A DNA stretch of 39,413 nucleotides from Paractinoplanes ferrugineus (lineage in GTDB: Bacteria; Actinomycetota; Actinomycetes; Mycobacteriales; Micromonosporaceae): assembly GCF_016862195.1 (NCBI RefSeq), contig NZ_BOMM01000018.1, positions 1 to 39,413 on the forward strand. The letters are read 5' to 3'. Shown one piece after another: positions 1 to 7,276 of this stretch. The notes beneath the pieces were generated by a model. It did no database searches, was not told the origin of the DNA, and worked only from the letters and a program-made list of their open reading frames with translations. Numbering within the stretch: the first letter of the stretch is position 1; the number at the start of each line of letters is the position of its first letter. A program made the translations under genes and the position numbers.

Positions 1-1568
1 GCACCGGAGACGGGCGCGGGGCCGACCACTACGCGCCCCGCAGCGAAGCCTTCCTCCGGCGTTCCCGCACGCTGCTGCGGAAATGCACCGCCCGGATCCC
101 CGCTACCGGCCCCCGGCACTCGGGCCGCCCCCGAGAACCGCGCCGACGCCCCGCCGTGAGCGGCGGACCCCGACGCCGAAAGCCCATCCGCAGGGCCCGG
201 CCCGGCCCCATCAGCCCGCGCCGGACCGCCACCCGCCGCGCCCAACCCGAGAGCGCCCGACCCGACCGCACCCGACCCGCCGGCACCCGACCCGACCCCG
301 GCCGGACCGACCCCGGCCGGACCAAGACCGGCCGGACCAAGGGCGGCCGGACCAAGGGCGGCCGGACCAAGGGCGGCCGGACCCGCGACGCCGAGTCCGA
401 CCCCGGGGGTACCGGCGGCCGGCTGGTGGGGGGGATGGCGGGCGGCGAGCGGTGGGGGTGTCGCGGTCGGGGTGAGAGGGGATGCGGCGGGCTCGCGCAG
501 CCGGCCGGCCGGGCCGCTCAGGCGGGCGGCGCCCAGGGCGATGCCGAGTTCGGGCTGTTCGTCGGAGGCGACCGGGCGGCCGAAGGACTCCGCGACCACG
601 GCGCCGACCAGCGGGATTCGGGAGGAGCCGCCGGCCAGCAGGATGCAGCGCAGGTCGGCGGGGGTGACCGAGGCCGCGCGCAGGGCGCGGTGGACGGCGG
701 CGACGGTGTCCTCCAGGGCCGGGGCGATCAGCGCCTCGAACTCGGAGCGGTGGAGGCGGATGCGGGTGTGCAGGCGGGGCAGGGCCACGCCGATCTCGGT
801 GTCCGGGTCGAAGGACAGGTTCTCCTTCGCCGCCACGCATTCGCGGCGCAGGCGGGTCAGGGCCTCGGTCACCGACGGGTCGGCCAGGTCCATGCCGGCC
901 AGGCGGTCGCTCAGCCGGCCGCGGACGTATTCGAGGATCGCCTCGTCGAAGTCGATGCCGCCGAGCTGCTCCACGCCCTGGGGCTCGCCGAGCACCTCGA
1001 AGCCGTCGGTCGTCTTGCGGAGCACCGCGGCGTCGAAGGTGCCGCCGCCCAGGTCGTACACCGCGATGGTTTCGCCCGGGGCGACCCGCGCGGTGCTCGC
1101 GTAGCGCACCGCGGCCGCTTCCGGTTCGGTGCGCAGGGTCGTCGGGGGCAGGTCGGCCAGTTGGGCGGCCTGGGTGAGCAGCTCGCGTTTGTACGGTCCC
1201 CAGTTGGCGGGGTGGGTGAGCACGATCCGGCTCGGCGGGCCGCCCTGGGTGGCCGCGACCGCGGCGGTGACGTGTTTCAGCAGCCGGGCGGTGAGCGCGT
1301 GGGCCGACATGGGGGTGCCGCCCAGCAGGATCGGCACCGGGTCGCCGAGGCGCCGTTTGAACTCGCGGGCCAGCCGGGTCGGTTCGCTCTCGCCGCGACG
1401 TCGGGCGGCGTCGCCGACGAGCACCTCGCCGTCGGGGCGCAGGAAGACCACCGACGGTATCTCCGGTTCGCGACCACCGAGCCGCACGGTCTCGACGTCG
1501 CCGCCCACGTTGATGGCGGCGGCGGTGTAAGTGGTACCGAGATCGACCCCGAGGCCGTACTCCACCAT
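1..1568 (-). CDS. Hsp70-family ATPase with low-complexity tail (3' end cut by window edge)
   Basis: The first ~345 residues form an Hsp70/actin-fold ATPase. The phosphate-1 motif DLGTT is at residues 9-13, YDLGGGTFD (phosphate 2) at 171-179, and the adenosine motif AGGSSRIP at 311-318. No beta-sandwich substrate-binding domain follows. From about residue 350 the frame stays open to the window edge (at least 522 residues) as Ala/Gly/Pro-rich sequence with GPAAL/GPAGV pentapeptides. The ATPase part is typical of actinobacterial Hsp70-like proteins of unknown client; a DnaK role is unlikely because the peptide-binding domain is missing. I chose the ATG at 1568. A GGGAG lies directly against it, too close for normal Shine-Dalgarno use, but TAGCAT at 1576-1581 ends 7 nt upstream, which fits a leaderless transcript. 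The next codon, GTG, is an alternative start. It stands alone, 80 bp downstream of the sigma-factor gene on the same strand. Confidence 0.85.
   Translation of the reverse strand, partial: MVEYGLGVDLGTTYTAAAINVGGDVETVRLGGREPEIPSVVFLRPDGEVLVGDAARRRGESEPTRLAREFKRRLGDPVPILLGGTPMSAHALTARLLKHVTAAVAATQGGPPSRIVLTHPANWGPYKRELLTQAAQLADLPPTTLRTEPEAAAVRYASTARVAPGETIAVYDLGGGTFDAAVLRKTTDGFEVLGEPQGVEQLGGIDFDEAILEYVRGRLSDRLAGMDLADPSVTEALTRLRRECVAAKENLSFDPDTEIGVALPRLHTRIRLHRSEFEALIAPALEDTVAAVHRALRAASVTPADLRCILLAGGSSRIPLVGAVVAESFGRPVASDEQPELGIALGAARLSGPAGRLREPAASPLTPTATPPPLAARHPPHQPAAGTPGVGLGVAGPAALGPAALGPAALGPAGLGPAGVGPAGVGSGAGGSGAVGSGALGLGAAGGGPARADGAGPGPADGLSASGSAAHGGASARFSGAARVPGAGSGDPGGAFPQQRAGTPEEGFAAGRVVVGPAPVSG
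306..383 (-). repeat. 15-bp tandem repeats coding GPAAL pentapeptides in the Hsp70 tail
   Basis: Three nearly exact 15-bp units (ggccggaccaagggc on the plus strand) are followed by diverging units. On the minus strand they read GPAAL x3, then GPAGL, GPAGV, GPAGV. They sit inside the low-complexity C-terminus of the Hsp70-like protein and keep its frame. Confidence 0.85.
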
Positions 1569-1575
1569 CTCCCGA

Positions 1576-1581
1576 ATGCTA
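1576..1581 (-). promoter_or_regulatory. Candidate -10 box (TAGCAT) of the Hsp70-like gene
   Basis: TAGCAT fits the actinobacterial TANNNT -10 pattern and ends 7 nt before the ATG, so transcription could start at or next to the start codon. I see no clear -35. Confidence 0.4.
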
Positions 1582-1648
1582 GGAGCGGCCGCGCGCCGGC
1601 GATACTCTCCGCACGAAAGCCGACACCCGGCGGGGACCGATCCGCCCG

Positions 1649-2950
1649 TTAGAGTGCGTCGCGGCGGCGCCGCAGATGCTCCCGTTCCGGGTCGGTGCGG
1701 ACCAGGGCCAGGGCCTCGTCGAACGCCACGGCGGCTTCCGCGGGCCGGTCGAGTCGGGTGAGCAGCTCCGCCCGGACCGCCGGGAGCAGGTGACTGTCGC
1801 GGACGGTGAGACCGTCCAGCAGGGACAGAGCGGCCTCCGGGGAGCCGGCCTCGGCGATCGCCACCGCCCGGTTGAGGCGGATCATCGGGGACGGCAGGCG
1901 GCGTTCCAGTTCGGCGTAGAGATGGGCGATGCGGGGCCAGTCGGTCGGTGCGGGTCCGGCGTGCTCGGCGGCGATCAGCGCCTGCAGGTGATATTCGCCG
2001 GGCATCGGGGTGGCCTCCAGCAACCCGAGCAGGCTCGCACCGCGGGCGATCTCGTCGTGGTGCCAGCGCGAACGGTCCTGGTCGGGCAACAGGATCAGGG
2101 CCCCGTCCGGCGCCACCCGGGCGTCGCGCCGGGCGTGTTGGAACAGCATCAGGGCAAGCAGAGCGAGGGTACGGGACTCACCCGGCAGCAGCTCGCCGAC
2201 CAGGTAGCCGAGCCGGATCGCCTCGTCGGCCAGGCGCGGGCGGAGCAGGTCGGGGCCGGCCGTGGCCCGGTAGCCCTCGGTGAAGATCAAGTAGATGACC
2301 TTGAGGACCACGTCGAGCCGGGCCGGCAGGTCGGCCGCCGTGGGGGCACGCAGCGGGATGCCGGCCACCGCCATCTTCGCCTTGGCGCGGGTCAGCCGGG
2401 CGGCCATCGTCGGCTCGCTGACCAGGAAGAGCCGGGCGATCTCGGCAGTGGTCAGGCCGGCCACGAAGCGCAGCATGAGGGCGGCCCGCGCGTCGGCGCG
2501 CAGCGCGGGGTGGCAGCACGCGAACAGCAGGCGCAGCCGCTCGTCGGGCACATCACCGTCCTCCCCGCCGAGCTCCGCCGCACCGGGCGGAACCAGGAGA
2601 GCCGCCGCGGGCGGGCCTGCGCAAGCCTCCCCGGGCGAGTCGGCGAAGGCCTCTGCGGGCAGGGCCGCGAAAGCAGCCGCGGGCGGGTCGGCGATCAGCA
2701 GCGGCAGGCGGCGGGCGGCGGTCTGCTCCTGGCGCAGGTGGTCGAGCGCGCGCCGGTAGGCGGTCGTCCACAGCCATGCCGCCGGGCGTTGCGGGACGCC
2801 CCGCGCGGGCCACACGCGCGCGGCCGCCACGAACGCGTCCTGCAAGCTGTCCTCGGCCACGTCGAAACGGCGCAGCCGGGTCACGAGCAGGGCGAGCAGG
2901 CGTGACCACTCGTCGCGGTACGCCTGCTCGACGGCCTGGTCCGGGGTCAG
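1649..2950 (-). CDS. ECF sigma factor of the ECF42 type with C-terminal TPR-like extension
   Basis: This is a promoter-recognition subunit of RNA polymerase. Region 2 is near the N-terminus (RRFDVAEDSLQDAF, then WLWTTAYRRALDHLR). Region 4 follows a linker (PDERLRLLFACCHP, then LTTAEIARLFLVSEPTMAARLTRAK). About 200 further residues match the DUF6596/TPR-like extension of ECF42 sigma factors (VIYLIFTEGYRA, LNRAVAIAEA). The linker between regions 2 and 4 is unusually long and Ala/Pro-rich. The first in-frame GTG, at 2884, would cut into region 2. The CTG at 2950-2948 restores the normal N-terminus (TPDQAVEQAYRDEWSRLLALL) and has GGAG 8 nt upstream; it overlaps the TGA of the DGPF gene, giving 433 residues. 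No anti-sigma gene is adjacent, as expected for ECF42, where the extension is thought to control activity. Confidence 0.88.
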   Translation of the reverse strand: MTPDQAVEQAYRDEWSRLLALLVTRLRRFDVAEDSLQDAFVAAARVWPARGVPQRPAAWLWTTAYRRALDHLRQEQTAARRLPLLIADPPAAAFAALPAEAFADSPGEACAGPPAAALLVPPGAAELGGEDGDVPDERLRLLFACCHPALRADARAALMLRFVAGLTTAEIARLFLVSEPTMAARLTRAKAKMAVAGIPLRAPTAADLPARLDVVLKVIYLIFTEGYRATAGPDLLRPRLADEAIRLGYLVGELLPGESRTLALLALMLFQHARRDARVAPDGALILLPDQDRSRWHHDEIARGASLLGLLEATPMPGEYHLQALIAAEHAGPAPTDWPRIAHLYAELERRLPSPMIRLNRAVAIAEAGSPEAALSLLDGLTVRDSHLLPAVRAELLTRLDRPAEAAVAFDEALALVRTDPEREHLRRRRDAL

Positions 2951-3303
2951 TTGCCGGTCTCCGGGTGGATGACCACGGGACGCACCTCGACGATCGCCTC
3001 GGGCAGTTGCCTCGCGATCTCCAGCGCGGCGTCGAGGTCAGGGGCCTCGATCAGGTAGAAGCCGCCCAGCTGTTCGGCGGTCTCCGCGTACGGCCCGTCG
3101 GTCGTGCCCACCGTGTCGCCGGTGTTGCGCACCGTGGTGGCGGTGTGTGCCCTGGCGAGTTCCTGACCGCCGGGCAGCATGGCCCCACGCTCGCGCAGCA
3201 TCGCCATGAAGCGGGCGTGCCGCTCGTCGTTCGCCTTCAACTCGGCCTCGTCGCGGGTCTCCCAGGCCTTCTCGTCGCCGTAGATCAGAAGCGCGTAGTG
3301 CAT
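2947..3303 (-). CDS. DGPF/YCII-related protein, ECF42 partner
   Basis: A 118-residue YCII-fold protein with the family's DGPYAE motif followed by GGFYLIEA. Its biochemical role is not known; YCII-fold proteins have an acid/base active-site pocket. DGPF proteins are the standard genomic neighbours and regulatory targets of ECF42 sigma factors. The ATG at 3303 has a strong AGGAGG 9 nt upstream; the frame is open for 12 more codons but without a ribosome-binding site. Its stop overlaps the proposed CTG start of the sigma gene, so the two are probably translationally coupled. The promoter at 3352-3378 fits ECF42. Confidence 0.88.
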   Translation of the reverse strand: MHYALLIYGDEKAWETRDEAELKANDERHARFMAMLRERGAMLPGGQELARAHTATTVRNTGDTVGTTDGPYAETAEQLGGFYLIEAPDLDAALEIARQLPEAIVEVRPVVIHPETGN

Positions 3304-3351
3304 CGGAATCTCCCTCCTGGGCGCCGCGGAAGGCGGCACCGGTGAAGTGAT

Positions 3352-3378
3352 GACGCCGCGCTCCCGCCGTTTTCGACA
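3352..3378 (-). promoter_or_regulatory. ECF42-type promoter: TGTCGA, 17 nt, CGTC
   Basis: On the minus strand, TGTCGA (3378-3373) is followed after exactly 17 nt by CGTC (3355-3352), about 50 nt before the DGPF start codon. As I recall, ECF42 promoters are described as TGTCGA at -35 and CGWC at -10. The position suggests autoregulation of the DGPF-sigma operon. Confidence 0.7.
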
Positions 3379-3396
3379 GCACCGCGGATTATTTTT

Positions 3397-4071
3397 CTAG
3401 GCGAGCCAGCCGGGGCGGATCAGGCCCGCCTCGTAGGCGAGGACCACCAGCTGGGCACGGTCGCGGGCGGCCAGTTTGATCATGCTGCGGCTCACGTGCG
3501 TCTTGGCGGTGGCGGGGCTGATCACCAGGCGGGCGGCGATCTCGTCGTTGGACAGTCCCTCGGCCACCAGCACCAGCACCTCGCGCTCGCGGTCGGTGAG
3601 CGCGTCGAGCAGCGCCGGCGGGGTGGCCGGCCGGGCCTGGGCCTGCCTGGTGGCGAACTCGCCGATCACCCGGCGGGTGACGCTCGGCGACAGCAGGGCA
3701 TCACCGGCCGCGACCGCCCGGATGCCGCGCAGCAGGTCGACCGGTTCGGTGTCCTTGACCAGGAAGCCGGAGGCGCCGCCGCGCAGCGCCTCGAACACGT
3801 ACTCGTCGAGCTCGAACGTGGTCAGGATGACCACCCGGGTCTCGGCCAGCGCCGGATCGGCGGCGATGCGCTTGGTCGCCTCGAGGCCGTCGACGCCGGG
3901 CATCCGGATGTCCATCAGCACCACGTCGGGGTGGGTCTGCTGGGCCTGCCGGACCGCCTCGAGACCGTCGGCGGCCTCGGCCACCACCTTGATGTCGGAT
4001 TCGGCGTTGAGCAGCGCCCGGAACCCGGCCCGCACCAGGGCCTGGTCGTCAGCCAGCAGAACGGTGATCAC
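3397..4071 (-). CDS. NarL/LuxR-family response regulator
   Basis: A 224-residue DNA-binding response regulator. The receiver domain (1-~120) carries acidic residues D8-D9, phospho-acceptor D54 in MDIRMPG, and the conserved K of FLVKD. The C-terminal LuxR helix-turn-helix (LTDREREVLVLVAEGLSNDEIAARL) occupies ~158-215. Its ATG overlaps the stop of the upstream kinase gene by 4 bp (ATGA), so the kinase is its evident partner. It resembles DesR-type regulators; the stimulus is not visible. The two palindromes at 5316-5355, upstream of the kinase, are candidate autoregulatory sites. Confidence 0.93.
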   Translation of the reverse strand: MITVLLADDQALVRAGFRALLNAESDIKVVAEAADGLEAVRQAQQTHPDVVLMDIRMPGVDGLEATKRIAADPALAETRVVILTTFELDEYVFEALRGGASGFLVKDTEPVDLLRGIRAVAAGDALLSPSVTRRVIGEFATRQAQARPATPPALLDALTDREREVLVLVAEGLSNDEIAARLVISPATAKTHVSRSMIKLAARDRAQLVVLAYEAGLIRPGWLA

Positions 4072-5279
4072 GCGGGGCTCCCGTCGTCGGGGGTGGGCAG
4101 AAGAACCGAGACCAGGAAGCCGCCGTCGACCGGCCCGGCCTCCACGCTGCCACCGAGGATCTGGGCGCGCTCGCGCATCCCGGCGATCCCGGTGCCCTCG
4201 CCGGCGGAGGCGTCGGTCTCGGCCGCCGGCCCGTCGTTGCGGATGGCCAGGTGCAGGGCGGTCGGGAGGTAGTCGACGCAGATCGACGCGGTCGCGCCCG
4301 CACCAGCGTGCTTGCGCACGTTGGTCAGCGCCTCCTGGACGATGCGGTAGGCGGCGCGGTCGACCTCCGGCGGCAGCGGCCGCTCGGCGCCGGTGACCTC
4401 GGTGGTGATCGGCAGGCCGGCGTCGGCGGTCAGCTCCTCGAGCCGGCTCAGGCCGAGCGCGGGCCGGCGCGGCGCGGGCTCGTCCTTCGCCCGCATCACG
4501 TCGAGGACCGTCCGCACCTCGCGCAGCGCCTCGGCGGAGGCCGACTTGATCGCGGTGAGCGCCTCGCGGGCCTGCTCCGGCTGCTTCTCCATCAGGTGCA
4601 GACCCACCCCGGCCTGCACGTTGATCAGCGAGAGGTGATGGCCGAGCACGTCGTGCAGCTCACGGGCCATGCGCAGCCGCTCCTCCGACGCCTGGCGCAG
4701 TTCCTGCTCCTCTTTCGCCCGGGCCCGCTCGGCGCGCACCTTCATCATGTCGGCCAGGTGCTCGGAGCGGACCTTGGCGGCCCCGCCGAGAAAGATGATC
4801 ATGGCGATGGCGATGGCCAGCAGCACGCCCTCGCGCCAGCCGGGACGCCCCACGGCGGGAAGGGTGATGGTGTCGCCGAGGCCCCAGCAGGCGCCGAAAT
4901 AGGCGGCGAAGGCCAGGCCGGCCACCACCGCGGCGGCCCTCGGCCGGCCCATCCGGGCCAGGTTGAACAGCGCGATCGCGGGCGCGACCGCGAAGGTCCA
5001 GCGCGGCGCGGCGTTGGTGCCGAAGGCGATGGACGCGGCGGCCGCGATCACGAGGACGGTGACCGGGGCGCGCTTGCGGAACACCAGCGCCACCGGGCCG
5101 GCCAGCAGCATGGCGTAGAGCGCCGGGGTCATCGGCCGCCAGGCGACGTCGTCGCCGCCCATCACCTGGATGAAACCCGCGACGACGGCCACGCCGGGAT
5201 GCGCCAGGCCACGCCGCTGGAACCGGCCGCTGCGGCGATCCTCGCGCCACGGCGGCCCCCAGGGCTTCACGTCTTCCAT
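4068..5279 (-). CDS. DesK-like sensor histidine kinase
   Basis: A 403-residue membrane kinase. The N-terminal half has about five hydrophobic segments and no large extracellular domain, then a coiled coil rich in Arg/Glu/Ala. The HisKA_3 dimerisation helix carries ELHDVLGHH with phospho-acceptor H209. The HATPase_c domain follows with the N-box EALTNVRKHA and a G-box GTGIAGMRERAQ. The sensor part probably monitors the membrane itself. I chose the ATG at 5279: TAGTTT ends 7 nt upstream and suggests a leaderless transcript. The open frame extends much farther upstream but across the promoter palindromes. Co-translated with the response regulator. Confidence 0.92.
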   Translation of the reverse strand: MEDVKPWGPPWREDRRSGRFQRRGLAHPGVAVVAGFIQVMGGDDVAWRPMTPALYAMLLAGPVALVFRKRAPVTVLVIAAAASIAFGTNAAPRWTFAVAPAIALFNLARMGRPRAAAVVAGLAFAAYFGACWGLGDTITLPAVGRPGWREGVLLAIAIAMIIFLGGAAKVRSEHLADMMKVRAERARAKEEQELRQASEERLRMARELHDVLGHHLSLINVQAGVGLHLMEKQPEQAREALTAIKSASAEALREVRTVLDVMRAKDEPAPRRPALGLSRLEELTADAGLPITTEVTGAERPLPPEVDRAAYRIVQEALTNVRKHAGAGATASICVDYLPTALHLAIRNDGPAAETDASAGEGTGIAGMRERAQILGGSVEAGPVDGGFLVSVLLPTPDDGSPA

Positions 5280-5286
5280 GCGGCCG

Positions 5287-5292
5287 AAACTA
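5287..5292 (-). promoter_or_regulatory. Candidate -10 box (TAGTTT) of the kinase-regulator operon
   Basis: TAGTTT ends 7 nt before the kinase ATG. The position of its -35 would fall at about 5310-5315, directly next to the palindrome at 5316-5329. Confidence 0.45.
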
Positions 5293-5315
5293 CGGCAACG
5301 GCCGGGCGGCGACAT

Positions 5316-5355
5316 CGGACCACGGTCCGAGGGGTGGGTACGACCCGGGTCGTAC
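5316..5355. promoter_or_regulatory. Two palindromes upstream of the two-component operon
   Basis: CGGACC-AC-GGTCCG occupies 5316-5329, and a perfect 18-bp palindrome, GTACGACCCGGGTCGTAC, occupies 5338-5355, 9 bp apart. Their place just upstream of the inferred kinase promoter fits activator sites of the neighbouring response regulator. The region also lies upstream of the divergent DUF1707 gene, so both could be controlled. Confidence 0.55.
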
Positions 5356-5497
5356 GACCGCGGTGGTGGATGCCTCCCCCGGCGTACGCGCAAGGTCCCG
5401 AGCATCGCGAAGCCGCCGCCAAGATGCGACCGTGGGCCGACGCCGCGCAGCGGTGGAAGGCCGACTCTGGAGTCACGACTTCCCCGAGGAGGAAACC

Positions 5498-5959
5498 GTG
5501 AACCCGAACGAGGTCCCGACCCGCATGCGCACCAGCGACGCCGAGCGCGAGAAGATCGCCGAGATCCTGCGCGCCGCCATGACCGAGGGCCGCCTGACCC
5601 TGGCCGAGGGCGAGGAACGGCTGGCCGCCGCGTACGCCGCCAGACATCGCGACGAGCTGGGGCCGCTGACGCGGGATCTCCCCGACGCCGGGGGGCGCGC
5701 CCTGACCGAGGCCCGCGGGCCGCGGGCGCGGCTCGCGACACGCCGGAGCCTGCTCCGCCACACCAGCTTCGTGCTGCTGGCGGCGGGCCTCCTGACCGGC
5801 CTGTGGACGCTCTCCGGAGCGCACTTCTTCTGGCCGGCCATCCCGCTGGTGTTCCTGGTCATGGGCCTGGTGCGGCACGCGCGGTGGAGCCACTACGAGC
5901 CGCACTACGGCTACGCCCACCGGGTCGCGCCGTGGAACGCACCCGCCACGATGGACTAG
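5498..5959 (+). CDS. DUF1707 membrane protein
   Basis: A 153-residue protein. Residues 10-62 are the actinobacterial DUF1707 domain (MRTSDAEREKIAEILRAAMTEGRLTL, with a GRLTLAEGEERLAAAYAA helix). It is followed by a basic linker and two membrane segments at ~92-127. The domain's function is not known; it often occurs in small proteins at the N-terminus of membrane segments. GTG at 5498 is preceded by GAGGAGG at 7 nt; an upstream in-frame start at 5363 lacks such a site. It is divergent from the two-component operon and may be one of its targets. Confidence 0.82.
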   Translation: MNPNEVPTRMRTSDAEREKIAEILRAAMTEGRLTLAEGEERLAAAYAARHRDELGPLTRDLPDAGGRALTEARGPRARLATRRSLLRHTSFVLLAAGLLTGLWTLSGAHFFWPAIPLVFLVMGLVRHARWSHYEPHYGYAHRVAPWNAPATMD

Positions 5960-5974
5960 CGGTCGTTGATTGAC

Positions 5975-6008
5975 CCTCCCCGTTCTGCGAAAGTGATCAA
6001 CGGGGAGG
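5975..6008 (+). promoter_or_regulatory. Hairpin that contains the ribosome-binding site of the DUF457 gene
   Basis: CCTCCCCGTT (5975-5984) and AACGGGGAGG (5999-6008) are perfect complements with a 14-nt loop. The right arm contains the GGGGAGG Shine-Dalgarno sequence of the gene starting at 6020. A second, competing pairing is possible between GTTGAT (5965-5970) and ATCAAC (5996-6001). It could be a translational switch or thermometer, or a poor terminator of the DUF1707 gene. Confidence 0.6.
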
Positions 6009-6019
6009 AACAACACAAC

Positions 6020-6847
6020 ATGATGGGACCGTCGCACGCCCTTTCGGGGGCGGCCGCGTGGCTGGCCGGCAGTTGGGCACTCGACCATTTCGCGGGGTAC
6101 GGTCAGTCGCCGCTCGCGATCGCGGTGGGCGCGACGGTCTGCGCGGGCGGTGCGCTGCTGCCCGACCTGGACCTCTCCGGCAAGGTCACCCGCAACCAGG
6201 GCGGCGCCACGGTGGCCCGCACGTTCGGGGTGTTCTCCCTGTTCGTGGCCGAGGTGATCGAGAAGATCTCGCTCGGCGTCTACACCGCGACCCGGCTCAG
6301 CCGGGATCCGCGGCGCAACAACGGCCACCGCACCTTCACCCACACGCTGCCGTTCGCGGCCCTGGTCGGCTGGGGCACGACGACGCTGTGCACGCATTAC
6401 GGCAAGTGGGCCGTCGTGGGCATCATCTTCTTCATGGCCGGTCTCGCGCTGCGCGGCCTGTTCGACAAGTGGGCCGAGCGGGCCGGCTGGCTGATCGTGA
6501 CGATCTGCGCGGCGGTGATCGCCTGGCTGACGGCGGCCGCGCTGCCCGGCGACCGGGGCTATCCGATGCTCGGGTTCGCCGTCGGTGTCGGCTGCGTGGT
6601 GCACCTGCTGGGCGACATGATCACCTCGGCCGGCGTGCCGATCCTGTGGCCGATACCGACCGGCCGGCGCATGTGGCGGATGGTGGGGGTGCCGGACGGC
6701 GTGGCGGTGCGGGTCGGCGGCCGGGTCGAGACGCTCGTGCTGCGCACCGCGTTCACCGCCATCGCGCTGATGTCGATCGCCGCGATGTTCGCCCCGGGCC
6801 TGCTGCATCGCTTCGAGCTGGACGCCTGGGCCGACAACGCACCGTGA
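6020..6847 (+). CDS. Membrane-bound metal-dependent hydrolase, DUF457/YdjM family
   Basis: A 275-residue integral membrane protein of the YdjM/DUF457 family, which are predicted metal-dependent hydrolases of unknown substrate. The family's metal-site motifs are present: H6 in GPSHALSG, PDLDLSG, HRTFTH, and HLLGDMITSAGVPILWP. About six hydrophobic segments follow one another. Two adjacent ATGs (6020 and 6023) lie behind GGGGAGG with ~10 nt spacing; the first is used here. Its ribosome-binding site is buried in the hairpin at 5975-6008. It converges with the HxlR gene 14 bp downstream. Confidence 0.88.
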   Translation: MMGPSHALSGAAAWLAGSWALDHFAGYGQSPLAIAVGATVCAGGALLPDLDLSGKVTRNQGGATVARTFGVFSLFVAEVIEKISLGVYTATRLSRDPRRNNGHRTFTHTLPFAALVGWGTTTLCTHYGKWAVVGIIFFMAGLALRGLFDKWAERAGWLIVTICAAVIAWLTAAALPGDRGYPMLGFAVGVGCVVHLLGDMITSAGVPILWPIPTGRRMWRMVGVPDGVAVRVGGRVETLVLRTAFTAIALMSIAAMFAPGLLHRFELDAWADNAP

Positions 6848-6861
6848 CCGGGCGGGTGGTC

Positions 6862-7245
6862 TCAGTGGCCGCGGCCACGCTGCTCCGAGTACGCCTCGCG
6901 GCTGGCCTCGATCTGCGGCACGTGCTCGATCGCCCAGCCGGCCAGGGCGAGCGCCGGTTGCAGCAGGCTCCGGCCGGCCGGGGTGAGCTCGTACTCGACC
7001 CGGGGTGGCACCTCGGCGTGCACGGTGCGGGAGACGAGGCCGTCGCGTTCCAGGTTGCGCAGGGTGAGGGTGAGCATGCGCTGGGAGATGCCGGGGATCT
7101 GCCGGTGCAGGTCGGTGAAGCGCAGCCGGCCCGCGTCGAGGGTGGCCACCACCAGCAGCGTCCACTTGTTGCAGATCTGGTCGAGGATCCGGCGTAGCGT
7201 CCGGCCGCCGTCGCCCTTGATCATGCAGGCGTGCGGAAAATTCAT
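6862..7245 (-). CDS. HxlR/YodB-family transcriptional regulator
   Basis: A 127-residue winged-helix regulator: RILDQICNKWTLLVVATL, then LRFTDLHRQIPGISQRMLTLTLRNLERDGLV and the wing RTVHAEVPPRVEYELT. A cysteine near the N-terminus (C7) occupies the place of the redox-sensing cysteine of YodB/HypR/QorR-type members. It is divergent from a DoxX gene, an arrangement like YodB/CatR with CatD in quinone and electrophile stress. I chose the ATG at 7245, behind GAGGGGG; a GTG six codons upstream is possible. It likely represses the DoxX promoter and perhaps its own. Confidence 0.9.
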   Translation of the reverse strand: MNFPHACMIKGDGGRTLRRILDQICNKWTLLVVATLDAGRLRFTDLHRQIPGISQRMLTLTLRNLERDGLVSRTVHAEVPPRVEYELTPAGRSLLQPALALAGWAIEHVPQIEASREAYSEQRGRGH

Positions 7246-7276
7246 CGGAACCCCCTCAGGCACACGGATGTGCCTT

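Noticed and set aside
156..1652. 498-codon plus-strand frame opposite the Hsp70-like gene
   Set aside because: It is the antisense shadow of a high-GC gene; the minus strand has clear Hsp70 motifs and the plus frame resembles no protein.
6865..6878. Palindrome GTGGCCGCGGCCAC as a terminator between convergent genes
   Set aside because: It lies inside the HxlR coding region, and with a 4-nt loop only a 5-bp stem can form.
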